From positions 806,001 through 870,000 of the forward strand of contig NZ_SCOL01000001.1 of assembly GCF_005503015.1 (NCBI RefSeq): DNA of 64,000 nt, written 5' to 3'. This document shows positions 43,936 to 53,051 of the stretch, in pieces. Numbering within the stretch: the first letter of the stretch is position 1; every line of letters begins with the position of its first letter. The DNA comes from Bacillus sp. E(2018) (lineage in GTDB: Bacteria; Bacillota; Bacilli; Bacillales; Fictibacillaceae). The notes under the pieces are model-generated. The model did no database searches. It was not told the origin of the DNA and saw only the letters and a program-made list of their open reading frames with translations. Position numbers and translations under genes: made by a program.

Positions 43936-44589
43936 ATGTCAAAGAGTATGTTGAATCCAAAAGTGGATGAATTTTTGAATGAAGTGAAATCGTGGAAAGA
44001 AGAGTTTGAGCAGTTACGACGAATCGTATTAGATTGCGGCCTCAACGAAGATTTTAAATGGATGCACCCGTGTTATACGTTAAAGGGTAAGAATGTCGTT
44101 TTAATTCATGGATTCAAAGAATATTGCGCTCTATTATTTCATAAAGGTGTTTTGTTGAAAGACGAAAAGAAGATTCTGATTCAACAAACAGAGAACGTAC
44201 AATCAGCCCGCCAAATTCGATTTACGAATGTAAATGACATTGTAGATATGGAAAGCACGCTTAAAGCGTATATTCATGAAGCGATCGAGGTAGAGAAATC
44301 AGGATTAACGGTGCAATTGAAGAAAACGGCTGATTTCTCTATACCTGTTGAATTCCATAATAAGATGGAAGAGATCTCAGACTTAAAAGAGGCGTTTGAA
44401 GCTTTAACACCTGGTCGGCAAAAAGCGTACATCCGGTATTTTGCAGAAGCGAAACAATCCAAAACACGAGAAGCACGGATAGAAAAATATATGGACCAAA
44501 TCCTTGATGGTAAAGGGTTGAACGATTGCACATGCGGGTTATCCAAAAGAATGCCGAACTGCGATGGTTCACATAAAAGCATTCAATAA
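43936..44589 (+). CDS. YdeI/OmpD-associated family protein (DUF1801 type)
   Basis: 217 residues. The N-terminus FKWMHPCYTLKGKNVVLIHGFKEYCALLFHKGVLLKD is a DUF1801 pattern. The second half LKEAFEALTPGRQKAYIRYFAEAKQSKTREARIEKYMDQILDGKGLND is the YdeI/OmpD-associated (omdA) segment. The last 20 residues add a cysteine cluster (CTCGLSKRMPNCDGSH) that resembles a CDGSH-like iron-sulfur motif. The YdeI part is implicated in envelope stress and bacteriocin tolerance in enterobacteria. The role here is unproven. Confidence 0.83.
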   Translation: MSKSMLNPKVDEFLNEVKSWKEEFEQLRRIVLDCGLNEDFKWMHPCYTLKGKNVVLIHGFKEYCALLFHKGVLLKDEKKILIQQTENVQSARQIRFTNVNDIVDMESTLKAYIHEAIEVEKSGLTVQLKKTADFSIPVEFHNKMEEISDLKEAFEALTPGRQKAYIRYFAEAKQSKTREARIEKYMDQILDGKGLNDCTCGLSKRMPNCDGSHKSIQ

Positions 44590-44625
44590 TAAGGCAATGG
44601 AATCGAAGAAATGAAGGAGACAAAA

Positions 44626-45471
44626 ATGTGTAAGTGGAAAGCGAAATTAGTATCTACATCAAGAGGTACATTTGAAGTATTTATTAAAGGTGAGGGGCAA
44701 CCGATCTGTGTGACTCATCACTATTCAGAATTTAACGATTCTGGTGATTATTTTGCGGATTCTTTTACTGATTGTTATCAGGTCTTTCTCGTTAACCTGA
44801 AAGAAGCGGGAAATACATCTAAGGCTAGTCATCCATATGAATTGAGCATGTTTGACGCGGCATATGATTTAGAAGCAATTCGAGAAGAGCTGGGTTTTCC
44901 TAACTGGACATATGCAGGACATTCTACAGGTGGCATGATCGGGTTGTTGTACGGCATCCACTTTTCTTCGTCCTTATCATCGCTAATTATTGTCGGGTCA
45001 GCAGCGAGAAAATATGCGAATTCTTCTGCAGCATGTATTTATCATAAGGAACATCCGAAATTTGGTCTCATGCAGGAACTTATAGAAGCAATTAAGGATC
45101 CTGATTTGTCACCAGGCGAGAGGGCAAGAATTTCAACAGAAAGAACAAAGCTTTCACTACATAAGCCAGAGAAGTATGACGATTATTTCTCCTTACCCAT
45201 TACGAAAAAAATGTCGGCATCTCGCATGAATTTCTTTATAAGAGAAGAAATGATATTCGATGTTACGAGGCAACTACATAACATAACGATTCCTACCTTA
45301 ATTATGGGCGGAGTGCATGACGTTCAGTGTCCAATTTCGTTTTCAGAAGAAATGAATGAAGAGATTTCACATTCTACTTTTGTTCGTTTTAACGAAAGTA
45401 ATCACTATCCATTTCTAGAAGAAGCACATTTGTTCAAAGAAGAAGTTCAGAAGTTCATGAATAAGATTTAG
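44626..45471 (+). CDS. Alpha/beta hydrolase
   Basis: 281 residues from ATG 44626. AAGGAG at 44614-44619 is well spaced for this ATG and lies within the alternative frame from 44611. Motifs: GHSTGGMIGLLYG (nucleophile Ser about 100), FVRFNESNHYPFLEE (catalytic His about 264), and GGVHDVQCPISF for the acid region. It sits directly upstream of the HIT and nucleotidyltransferase genes with gaps of about 10 bp, so one operon is likely. The substrate is unknown. Confidence 0.82.
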   Translation: MCKWKAKLVSTSRGTFEVFIKGEGQPICVTHHYSEFNDSGDYFADSFTDCYQVFLVNLKEAGNTSKASHPYELSMFDAAYDLEAIREELGFPNWTYAGHSTGGMIGLLYGIHFSSSLSSLIIVGSAARKYANSSAACIYHKEHPKFGLMQELIEAIKDPDLSPGERARISTERTKLSLHKPEKYDDYFSLPITKKMSASRMNFFIREEMIFDVTRQLHNITIPTLIMGGVHDVQCPISFSEEMNEEISHSTFVRFNESNHYPFLEEAHLFKEEVQKFMNKI

Positions 45472-45481
45472 GAGAGTAGTT

Positions 45482-45979
45482 ATGTACACACATATGCCAC
45501 CGAACTATATCTGTCCCTTTTGTTTAGTCGTTCAAGGGGTTGAGGACCCCAACAATAAACTGGTTCAGAGCAAGCAAGAAGATATTGTCTATCAGGATGA
45601 GTATGTAACGGCGCTCATCGCAACGTTATGGTGGCCAAATAACAAAGGTCACGTGATTATCATTCCTAACCGTCATTATGAAAACATCTTTGATCTGCCA
45701 CTCGACATCGCCGCTCACATTCATAAAGTGGCTCAGCAAGTGTCTTATGCTCTGAAAGATTGCTACGCGTGTGATGGCATATCTACCCGGCAACATAACG
45801 AACCAGGTGGAAGTCAGGATGTTTGGCATTATCACCTGCATGTGTACCCTCGGTATTTTAACGATCATCTTTATCTGACGCACGGCAGTCTTAGCAGTCC
45901 AGAGGAACGTGCGGATTATGCAGCAAAACTCAGAACCTGGTTTCAAACACACAACACATACATCAAACAAAGAATATAA
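45482..45979 (+). CDS. HIT family hydrolase
   Basis: 165-residue HIT protein. The histidine-triad motif is VWHYHLHVYPRY (His-x-His-x-His, about 119-130), preceded by STRQHNEPGGSQ, and N-terminal CPFCLVV suggests a zinc-type pair. HIT enzymes hydrolyse nucleotide conjugates such as adenosine 5'-phosphoramidates or ApnA. Length is somewhat larger than the minimal HINT fold. It lies in the operon 44626-46615. Confidence 0.87.
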   Translation: MYTHMPPNYICPFCLVVQGVEDPNNKLVQSKQEDIVYQDEYVTALIATLWWPNNKGHVIIIPNRHYENIFDLPLDIAAHIHKVAQQVSYALKDCYACDGISTRQHNEPGGSQDVWHYHLHVYPRYFNDHLYLTHGSLSSPEERADYAAKLRTWFQTHNTYIKQRI

Positions 45980-45991
45980 AGGATGTCATTC

Positions 45992-46615
45992 ATGAACACA
46001 CATACCGATTTAAAAGAAATTGAAGCTTATTTATTGAAGAAATATGATTGCCACACCATCATTTTGTACGGATCATATAGTCGAGGAGATTATACGGAAG
46101 AAAGCGATGTGGATCTTATCTGCTTTTCAGATTCCGTTACCGAGGATACGAATGAGGTGGAATTTATTGAAGGAAAGCAGTTAGATGCTTGGATTTATCC
46201 TACTGAAAAAATGAAGCAGTCTGAACCGTTTCTACGTGTACATAAGGGAGAAATTTGGATCAACAAGAAAGGCTTAGCAGAAGAGTTTTTGGCTAACATT
46301 CAACGCACTTTTGAAAATGGGACGAAACCATTATCTCAAGATGAGAAGAACTTCTTGAAAAGTTGGCTGAGAAAAATGCATGTGAGATCTGCTAAGAACG
46401 ATTTAGAAGGAAACTATCGCTTTCATTGGATGCTTAAAGACAGTTTAGAGATCTATTTTGAATTGAAAGGTGAATGGTTTTTAGGTCCTAAAGTATCTTT
46501 TCAATGGTTAAAAGAGAAAGATCCTAAAGCTTTTGATCTTTTTAATCGTGCACTATCAACGAATGCAGATGATAAAAGTTCTAAAGACTTAATAGATTAC
46601 CTGTGTGAGTTGTAA
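45992..46615 (+). CDS. Nucleotidyltransferase (MNT-like core)
   Basis: 207 residues from ATG 45992 (AAAGGA upstream). The nucleotidyltransferase core is TIILYGSYSRGDYTEESDVDLICF (Gly-Ser ... Asp-x-Asp, about 22-45). The C-terminal part is helical: WLRKMHVRSAKNDLEGNYRFHWMLKDSLEIYF. No HEPN toxin gene follows, so it is not a classic MNT/HEPN toxin-antitoxin pair. It may act on a small molecule. It ends the operon, and a strong terminator lies 150 bp downstream. Confidence 0.78.
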   Translation: MNTHTDLKEIEAYLLKKYDCHTIILYGSYSRGDYTEESDVDLICFSDSVTEDTNEVEFIEGKQLDAWIYPTEKMKQSEPFLRVHKGEIWINKKGLAEEFLANIQRTFENGTKPLSQDEKNFLKSWLRKMHVRSAKNDLEGNYRFHWMLKDSLEIYFELKGEWFLGPKVSFQWLKEKDPKAFDLFNRALSTNADDKSSKDLIDYLCEL

Positions 46616-46760
46616 AAATGGATAGATAACAAGAGTAAGATTTATGTAGCAGAACTTTTAAACAAACGACTTGCAGCTTTCGATAACAAATAAGTTGTCA
46701 TATATTATAATAATGATGATAACAGAAGTAATCTATCTGTATATGTTAATAGTATCATTA

Positions 46761-46792
46761 TAAAGAGGCAACCTACATGTTGCCTCTTTATT
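46761..46792 (+). terminator. Terminator in the 46.6-47.0 kb gap
   Basis: Perfect 12-bp stem TAAAGAGGCAAC / GTTGCCTCTTTA with loop CTACAT. The rest of the gap (46616-47120) is AT-rich, with no gene that I can support other than the promoter/operator before 47121. Confidence 0.75.
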
Positions 46793-47040
46793 GATAAAGG
46801 AAGATTTAACCTTCCAGCAAAACAGTAGATAAAACCGCTTAATAATCCATATAATGAGCACCTAAGGAAACCCATTATATTTGATACTCAAAAATATTTC
46901 ACTCTTCTACTTTCTCCAAGTAACATCCTAACCTCTATTATCTGCTAAATTAATCTATAATAATTTACTATTTACAATTTTCTAATAATTAGATAATATT
47001 CTATATATGTATTTTCACTTTATACAGACCGTTTTTTTTT

Positions 47041-47060
47041 TTTTGAATGCGCATTCAAAA
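47041..47060. promoter_or_regulatory. Operator O1 (palindrome) before the first NTF2-like gene
   Basis: Perfect palindrome TTTTGAATGCGCATTCAAAA centred on a C|G step, as LacI-family operators are. The same core occurs at 48209 and 53014. It lies 60 bp before GTG 47121 and just downstream of a TATACA element (47021-47026), where it could block transcription. Confidence 0.75.
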
Positions 47061-47120
47061 TAATTTCATTTGAAAAAAGAGTGCGCCAACTGAAGATTTT
47101 AAATAACTATGGAGGTGCCT

Positions 47121-48134
47121 GTGACTAGTTACCAAGAAGAAAAATTGCTTGTAAGGAGTTATTTTGAGGCATTAGAGAGGGCTACGCCGAAGCAAGTTAA
47201 TGATGTTTTAGAGGAGTTTACTGCTGATGGTTATAGTTGGAGAGGGGTGTATCCGTTTCGTGAGCTGAAGGGAGCAGTAGCAGTCGCGGAGACTTTTTGG
47301 ATACCTTTTTTGACGTCTGTAAAGAAGGTTCAACGCCGTCAGGATATTTTTATGGCAGGGACGAATGAGGTTAGTGGTGAGAAGTGGGTTATGAGTATGG
47401 GGCATTTAATGGGCCTGTTTGACGAGGATTGGATGGGGATCCGTAGGACGGGCAAGATGATCAACCTAAGGTATGCGGAGTTTCATTGTGTGGAAGATGG
47501 TAAGATTACGCAGACGGGTTTGTTCGTTGATTTAATTGGTTTTATGCTTCAAGCGGGGGTGAATCCTTTGCCACCGTCTACGGGGAGTTACTTTGTGTAT
47601 CCAGGACCGAGAAATCATGATGGCCTTTTGTTCGAAGATGCTCCAGAAACCGAGGGTGTTAAGACCTTGAATTTAGTGAACCAGATGGTGAATAATTTAT
47701 CGGAGCTGAATAAGAGCGGGAAGATGGGATGTCCTCCGGAATTATTAGAGCAGACTTGGGAGGAGGATATGATCTGGTATGGACCTGGTGGAATTGGGGC
47801 AAGTTATACAATTCCTAGGTATCAGATGCAGCACCAGCTCCCGTTTCGAGAGGGATTGAAGGATAAGAAGTTTAACGGTCATGTTTGTCGTTTTGCTGAA
47901 GGGGCATTTGCTTGTTTCTTTGGTTGGCCAAATCTTTCGAATACACCGATTGGTGGATTTCTCGGTTTACCAGGGGGAGAGGTGAAGGGAGATATGCAAG
48001 TGGTAGATGTGTATTATCGCCGAGGAGACAAGCTATCTGAAAATTGGGTGCTGATTGATATTCCTTATTGGCTGAAGCAGCAAGGATTGGATATTTTCGA
48101 AAGGACACAAGCGGTGATGAATCCGATCCTTTAG
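47121..48134 (+). CDS. Double NTF2-like/SnoaL-type protein (337 aa) of the LacI regulon
   Basis: 337 residues from GTG 47121 with GGAGGTG just upstream. ATG 47109 would sit inside the ribosome site. Two NTF2/SnoaL-like units are seen: about 5-150 (SYFEALERATPKQVNDVLEEFT ... GKMINLRYAEFHCVEDGKITQTGLFVDLIGF) and about 185-337 (LLEQTWEEDMIWYGPGGIGAS ... DVYYRRGDKLSENWVLIDIPYWLKQQG). Single NTF2 units are usually 120-140 residues and bind or isomerise small molecules. Two fused units suggest a polyketide-cyclase, dehydratase or isomerase-like step. The function in the pathway is not known. Confidence 0.75.
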   Translation: MTSYQEEKLLVRSYFEALERATPKQVNDVLEEFTADGYSWRGVYPFRELKGAVAVAETFWIPFLTSVKKVQRRQDIFMAGTNEVSGEKWVMSMGHLMGLFDEDWMGIRRTGKMINLRYAEFHCVEDGKITQTGLFVDLIGFMLQAGVNPLPPSTGSYFVYPGPRNHDGLLFEDAPETEGVKTLNLVNQMVNNLSELNKSGKMGCPPELLEQTWEEDMIWYGPGGIGASYTIPRYQMQHQLPFREGLKDKKFNGHVCRFAEGAFACFFGWPNLSNTPIGGFLGLPGGEVKGDMQVVDVYYRRGDKLSENWVLIDIPYWLKQQGLDIFERTQAVMNPIL

Positions 48135-48208
48135 AGGGACTTACGCATTGGTTGATTGAGTAAATAAACCTTTACATAAATGAGCGTGCTAACAAAATAC
48201 GGATCATA

Positions 48209-48224
48209 TTGAATGCGCATTCAA
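48209..48224. promoter_or_regulatory. Operator O2 before the symporter gene
   Basis: Palindrome TTGAATGCGCATTCAA, identical in core to O1 and O3, 38 bp before ATG 48263. It overlaps the probable -10 region (CATATT). Confidence 0.75.
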
Positions 48225-48262
48225 AAAGGATATGAAAAGAAAGATAAGGGGGAAGGATCAAG

Positions 48263-49855
48263 ATGAGTTGGATCGATATGACAATTATTGCGGTATACAT
48301 GATCACTCTAATCATCATGGGGTATAAGCTGGGAAAGGGAAATCATACTCAGGATGATTACTTTGTGGGAGGCAGATCGGTGGCGACGTTGCCTATTGCG
48401 CTCTCAATAGCCGCTACGACTGTAAGTGCGAATGGTTTTATTGGGGGACCGGGTTGGTCTTATGAGTCGGGAATGATTGCGTTTATGCTGAACTTTAGTA
48501 TCCCATTAGTTTTAATTTTAACGCTATCTATATTCCTACCATTTTTTTATAACTTAAGAGTGACGTCCATCTATGAATATATTGAAATGAGGCTCGGAGG
48601 GAAAAGTAGACTGCTGGTGGTATTTGGCTTTATTGTTTCGAATGTGATTCAGGTTGGATCTTTTTTATTTATCCCCTCTTTGGTGATTCAAACCTTTACG
48701 GGGTGGTCGTTGACATTTGTTGTTCCACTTGTAGTGGCAGTGTCGATTCTGTATACGTTGCTGGGTGGGATAAAAGCGGTTATTTGGACGGATGCCGTTC
48801 AGATGGTTGTTTTGTGGGGAGCAGTCATTGCGTCGGTCGTGATTATTTTAATCAATCTGGACATTGGTTTTTTTGAGGCGATGAAGGTGGTTAAACAAGA
48901 AGGGAAGCTTGATGCACTTGATTTCTCACTTGAAGCTCAATTAGAAAATGGTGTGTGGGTCGGTTTAATCGGGGGACTTTTTATGTGGCTTAAATATTAT
49001 GCGACCGATCAAACACAGACTCAGCGGATGTTCGCAGCCAAGTCTATTAATGAAGTGAAGCGTTCCATTTGTATAAGTGGATTTGTGATGAATAGTATGT
49101 ATTTCGTGTTCATGTTCATGGGTGTCTTGCTCTTTGTGTATTTTGGCGGAAGGGAGTTTAGTAACTCAAACAATATTATGATCACGTTCATTGCCAACAA
49201 TGTACCTGTCGGTGTGTTGGGGTTACTTCTAGCGGGAATCTTTGCTGCGGCCATGTCGAGTATAGACTCCGTGCTCAATTCTGTTACGACAGTGTTTATT
49301 AAAGATATTTATGAGAAATTTGTATCAAAAGGAAAGCAGGCATCTTTAAAGGTATCCATGATTTTTACATTCGTATTCGGGTTGTTGCTGATTGTCTTTA
49401 CGTTGTTAGCATTTAGTGGAACAACTGCATCTATTTTAAAGACGGTAGGGAGTTATCTATCGTATTTTTCAGGGGCGATTCTGGCGATGTTCTTATTGGC
49501 TATGTTTACGAAGCGAGCGAATGACAATGGGGTCGCCATTGGGTTTGTTCTTGGAATTATCGTAACTACGTATATCGGGAATCTAGGACTCGTAAATTGG
49601 CTATGGAATTATCCGATCGGTTGTGTGATTTCATTCATCATAGGTTACAGTGCTAGTTTACTATTTAGTAAGAATAGAAAACTTGAGGTCGAGGAATTTA
49701 CGTATCAAGGTCAAAGGTTAAAGCTTATCGCAGACGGAAATACGACAGATGCGAATGGCCATTCCATCTTACCAGGAGGATTTGATCGTTATTCCTATGC
49801 TCTTTTGGGATTGTTCATCGCTCAGTTTGTTATATTGGGACTTATTCAACTTTAA
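48263..49855 (+). CDS. Sodium:solute symporter (SSS) family transporter
   Basis: 530 residues with about 13 hydrophobic membrane helices. The N-terminus YKLGKGNHTQDDYFVGGRSVATLPIALSIAATTVSANGFIGGPG has the SSS pattern. The later helices (IFAAAMSSIDSVLNSVTTVFIKDIYEKF) fit the family. SSS proteins import sugars, amino acids or carboxylates with Na+. Ligand unknown; its position in the LacI-type regulon says the substrate of this pathway. ATG 48263 follows GGGGGAAGGA. Operator O2 lies directly upstream. Confidence 0.9.
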   Translation: MSWIDMTIIAVYMITLIIMGYKLGKGNHTQDDYFVGGRSVATLPIALSIAATTVSANGFIGGPGWSYESGMIAFMLNFSIPLVLILTLSIFLPFFYNLRVTSIYEYIEMRLGGKSRLLVVFGFIVSNVIQVGSFLFIPSLVIQTFTGWSLTFVVPLVVAVSILYTLLGGIKAVIWTDAVQMVVLWGAVIASVVIILINLDIGFFEAMKVVKQEGKLDALDFSLEAQLENGVWVGLIGGLFMWLKYYATDQTQTQRMFAAKSINEVKRSICISGFVMNSMYFVFMFMGVLLFVYFGGREFSNSNNIMITFIANNVPVGVLGLLLAGIFAAAMSSIDSVLNSVTTVFIKDIYEKFVSKGKQASLKVSMIFTFVFGLLLIVFTLLAFSGTTASILKTVGSYLSYFSGAILAMFLLAMFTKRANDNGVAIGFVLGIIVTTYIGNLGLVNWLWNYPIGCVISFIIGYSASLLFSKNRKLEVEEFTYQGQRLKLIADGNTTDANGHSILPGGFDRYSYALLGLFIAQFVILGLIQL

Positions 49856-49951
49856 GGAATGTTGAAGTGAAAATTGACCTAGAGGTGATAGGATGGTTCG
49901 TCCTAATAAGATAAATTGAAGTTTTCAGAATATTCAACTATAATGAACCTG

Positions 49952-49965
49952 TGAATCCGGATTCA
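49952..49965. promoter_or_regulatory. Variant operator O4 before the LacI-type gene
   Basis: TGAATCCGGATTCA differs from the O1-O3 core only in the two bases flanking the central CG (GC|GC becomes CC|GG). It is 57 bp before the regulator start, so weaker autoregulation is plausible. Confidence 0.6.
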
Positions 49966-50021
49966 ATCGTTTGAAAAAATTATCCGGTATCTAATGTTTC
50001 GTATTGAAAGGGTTTTGATCA

Positions 50022-51050
50022 ATGAAAGACAGAATTAGTGCGTACGATGTAGCAAGAAAAGCAAGTGTGTCCCAGTCTACCGTATCGAGGGTGCTGAACA
50101 ATTACCCTCATATTAAAGAGTCAACGAAACAAAAAGTTCTCATCGCGATCGAGGAGCTAGGCTTTACACGGGATGAAATTGCAAGAAGTCTCGCGAGTAA
50201 TAAAACGAGGACGATTGGTTTAATTGTAGGGGATATAACGAATCCTTTCTTTGCAGAGAGCGCCAAGGTAATCACAGGAAAAGCGCAGGAGAGGCAGTAC
50301 GATGTAATTCTTTGCAACACCAATCACAACGAAGAAAACTTAAACAAATACATTCAGACGCTGAAAGGCAAGCGCGTCGACGGGATCATCATTGCCTCAG
50401 CCGATAAGAACAACGAACGAATCCAAGAGTTATATAATCAAAATTTTCCCGTCATTTTATTTAATAGTATTTTGGAACATGAGAAAGCGAACTATATTGC
50501 GGTGAATAACTACAAGGGAGCAAAAATCGCTGTAGAACACCTCTACCAACTAAATCACCGCCGCATCGGATATATTGCCGGCCCATCCAAGTACTTGACG
50601 ACACACCTAAGAAATCTGGGGTATGAAGAAGTGCTGAAGGAATTGGGAATTGAGAGAAATGACGAGTACATCTACAATAAGGAATTCTCATATGACGAGG
50701 TCTACCACTTCACCAAAGCATTACTAAAAAAACGCGACCGTCCCACTAGCTTTTTCGCTGCTTCTGATCAGATGGCTCTCGCAGTCCTAGATGCAGCAGC
50801 AAGCGAGAACATCAAGGTACCAGAACAACTATCGGTGATTGGCTTTGATGACATCGATTTAGCAAGGAATCAATACATCGGTTTATCGACAATTACTCAG
50901 CCCAAAGAAAAAATGGCTACACTTGCATTGGAGAAGCTGATTTCCCTTATAGAAGACGGGGAAGAGAACGATGCTGGGTTCCAAATTATATTAGAACCCG
51001 ATTTGATCCAACGAAAAACGACGGGGTTTCTTGTGGAGAAATCGACTTAG
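50022..51050 (+). CDS. LacI-family transcriptional regulator
   Basis: 342-residue regulator. Helix-turn-helix and hinge occupy residues about 4-62: ISAYDVARKASVSQSTVSRVLNN, then LGFTRDEIARSLASNKTRTIGLI. A periplasmic-binding-protein-like sensor domain fills the rest (about 63-340) with VDGIIIASADKNN and SVIGFDDIDLARN. LacI proteins bind palindromes with a central CG, as found here at O1-O4. This protein is the obvious regulator of the 47.0-57.9 kb cluster. The effector is unknown. Confidence 0.9.
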   Translation: MKDRISAYDVARKASVSQSTVSRVLNNYPHIKESTKQKVLIAIEELGFTRDEIARSLASNKTRTIGLIVGDITNPFFAESAKVITGKAQERQYDVILCNTNHNEENLNKYIQTLKGKRVDGIIIASADKNNERIQELYNQNFPVILFNSILEHEKANYIAVNNYKGAKIAVEHLYQLNHRRIGYIAGPSKYLTTHLRNLGYEEVLKELGIERNDEYIYNKEFSYDEVYHFTKALLKKRDRPTSFFAASDQMALAVLDAAASENIKVPEQLSVIGFDDIDLARNQYIGLSTITQPKEKMATLALEKLISLIEDGEENDAGFQIILEPDLIQRKTTGFLVEKST

Positions 51051-51065
51051 AAGGGAGGAAGGGTA

Positions 51066-51827
51066 TTGACCCAATTCGCAGATTTAAAAGGGAAAAAGGT
51101 TTTGGTTACTGGAGGCAGTAAAGGGATTGGCAAGGATATTGCTCTTTCTTTTAGTAAGCTAGGATCGATTGTTGTCATCAGTGGGCGGAATGAAGATGAC
51201 TTGTCCACCGCTGTCGATGAGTTAAAGGAGCACAACCCTCAGTGCTCGTATGTAAAGGCAGATATCAGAAAGATTGATGAGACTTATAAGATGGTAGATA
51301 AAGCTGCTGCCCATATGGGGGGACTGGATATCGTGGTGAACAATGCAGGGATCAATCGTCCGAAAGAAGCGATGGATGTGACCGAAGAGGATTGGGATGC
51401 CATTTTGGACACGAATCTTAAAGGAAGCTTCTTCTCCTCTCAGCGTGCAGCTCATTATTTTATCCCACAGGCTAGCGGAAAAATCATCAATATCGTGTCA
51501 CAGATGGCTTTCGTCGGGTATGTGAAACGGGCTGCCTATTGCTCAAGTAAGGGAGGAGCTGTTCAGATGACTAAGGCGCTTGCTGTCGAGTGGGCTCCTC
51601 ACAATATTAAAGTGAATGCCGTCGCTCCGACGTTCATTGAAACGGAACTCACATCCGACATGTTCCTAGACAAAGAATTCTACCAGGATGTCCTTCGCAG
51701 GATTCCATTGGGGAAACTCGCCCAACCCTCCGATGTGACAGGAGCAGTCTTGTTTCTTGCATCTAACATGGCAAATTTTATAACAGGTGAAACCATTAAG
51801 GTGGATGGTGGTTGGACGGCTATCTAA
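51066..51827 (+). CDS. SDR-family oxidoreductase
   Basis: 253-residue classical short-chain dehydrogenase/reductase. Cofactor motif TGGSKGIG (about 15-22), NNAGIN (about 92), catalytic Ser in IVSQMAF (about 145) and Tyr/Lys in YCSSK (about 158-162), and the C-terminal ETIKVDGGWTA. The start is TTG 51066 with GGGAGG 7 bases upstream. It is directly downstream of the LacI gene (about 15 bp) and probably shares its transcript. It oxidises or reduces an alcohol/carbonyl in the pathway. Confidence 0.9.
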   Translation: MTQFADLKGKKVLVTGGSKGIGKDIALSFSKLGSIVVISGRNEDDLSTAVDELKEHNPQCSYVKADIRKIDETYKMVDKAAAHMGGLDIVVNNAGINRPKEAMDVTEEDWDAILDTNLKGSFFSSQRAAHYFIPQASGKIINIVSQMAFVGYVKRAAYCSSKGGAVQMTKALAVEWAPHNIKVNAVAPTFIETELTSDMFLDKEFYQDVLRRIPLGKLAQPSDVTGAVLFLASNMANFITGETIKVDGGWTAI

Positions 51828-51853
51828 TATTTTCAAAAAAGGAGGTATGTAAC

Positions 51854-53020
51854 ATGACGAAAACAGAAGAGCGATCAAAAGAAGAAGTGAAAAGTCCATT
51901 TCATCAGCCAACACATCATGATAAGGTTTTTTACGGTGATTCAAACCTCGTCAACTCTGTAGGATATGCTGATTACAACGAATACTCTAAGCATATAGCC
52001 CGAAAGCAAAGAATGAATGGTTTTGACGATGAATATCTTGATTTTGTGGATTATATCATTAAAATTACCCACCGAATTTGGGAAGAAAAAGGCATAGGTG
52101 TCATCTATCAAACGTATCATAACGACGTCACGATGCACACGGGGACAGACCACATTAAGGGAGTGAATGCGGTTGTATCCGGGACATTGCAGGCATTGCA
52201 CGCGTTTCCAGACCGAAGGCTCATCGGTGAGAATGTGATTTGGTCCGGAAATGATGAGGAGGGGTTCCTATCTTCGCACCGTGTGGCTTCTAATGCGACC
52301 AACCTAGGAGATTCAGCGTTCGGACCGGCCACAGGGAAGAAGGTCTTCTTTAGAACGACGGTGGATTGCTTCGTTCATTCTAACCGAATTGTAGAGGAGT
52401 GGCTTGTGAGGGACAATCTTTCGCTGGTGAAGCAGCTGGGCTTTAATCCTGTTGAGGTGGCAAAGAAGTTGGGACGATCCCCTGTCATCCAAACCCACTT
52501 TGGATTAAGCGAAACGATGAACGGCCAGTTGATGCCGACGGTGTATTCGCCTAAGTCAAAAGACTTTGAAATCGGTGATTTCATTCTGGAGATGTACAAC
52601 AAACTGTGGGAATGGAGATTGTTTAATCACGTGAAGGACTTTTATTCTGATCATGCCATCGTCCACTACATTTGCAACCAGGATCTGATTGGATCGAGTC
52701 AGATTCAAGGGATGCTCGTCAGTTTGTTCGCCTCCTTCCCGAATGCCAAGTTCATCGTTGAAAGAGTTACGTGTAACGAGGGTATCCAGCATAATGGATG
52801 GGATGTTGCTGTTAGATGGAGACTACAGGGCATTCATGAAGGCATCGGATATTTTGGGAGCCCGAGCGGAAAGCCGGTTGAGATTTTGGGTATTAACCAC
52901 CTAAAGGTTAGAAATAAAAAAATAATTGAAGAGTGGATCACATTTGACGGATTGGATGTGCTGAGACAGATTTATCTCGGAGAACAACATGAAGAGGAAA
53001 AAAATTATAAACCTTTTTGA
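51854..53020 (+). CDS. Double NTF2-like/SnoaL-type protein (388 aa)
   Basis: 388 residues from ATG 51854 (GGAGGT 7 bases upstream). Two NTF2/SnoaL-like units: about 45-200 (DYIIKITHRIWEEKGIGVIYQTYHNDVTMHTG ... VHSNRIVEEWLVRDNLSLVKQLG) and about 235-385 (EMYNKLWEWRLFNHVKDFYSDHAIVHY ... HLKVRNKKIIEEWITFDGLDVLRQI). The recurring end pattern R-K/R-I-x-E-E-W is that of SnoaL-like enzymes. A second double-unit protein in one cluster is unusual. Its last bases form part of operator O3. The function is unknown. Confidence 0.77.
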   Translation: MTKTEERSKEEVKSPFHQPTHHDKVFYGDSNLVNSVGYADYNEYSKHIARKQRMNGFDDEYLDFVDYIIKITHRIWEEKGIGVIYQTYHNDVTMHTGTDHIKGVNAVVSGTLQALHAFPDRRLIGENVIWSGNDEEGFLSSHRVASNATNLGDSAFGPATGKKVFFRTTVDCFVHSNRIVEEWLVRDNLSLVKQLGFNPVEVAKKLGRSPVIQTHFGLSETMNGQLMPTVYSPKSKDFEIGDFILEMYNKLWEWRLFNHVKDFYSDHAIVHYICNQDLIGSSQIQGMLVSLFASFPNAKFIVERVTCNEGIQHNGWDVAVRWRLQGIHEGIGYFGSPSGKPVEILGINHLKVRNKKIIEEWITFDGLDVLRQIYLGEQHEEEKNYKPF

Positions 53021-53035
53021 ATGCGCATTCAAAAA
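53014..53035. promoter_or_regulatory. Operator O3 before the Fe-ADH operon
   Basis: Longest of the palindromes, with arms TTTTTGAATGC and GCATTCAAAAA. It overlaps the stop codon of the preceding gene and lies 17 bp before ATG 53052, so it can control ADH-ALDH-cupin-hydrolase-aldolase separately. Confidence 0.75.
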
Positions 53036-53051
53036 CAGAGGAGTGAAACTG

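Noticed and set aside
45992..46615. MNT/HEPN toxin-antitoxin pair
   Set aside because: No HEPN-type partner gene follows the nucleotidyltransferase.
47109..47120. ATG 47109 as start of the first NTF2-like protein
   Set aside because: It lies within GGAGGTG; GTG 47121 has the proper spacing.
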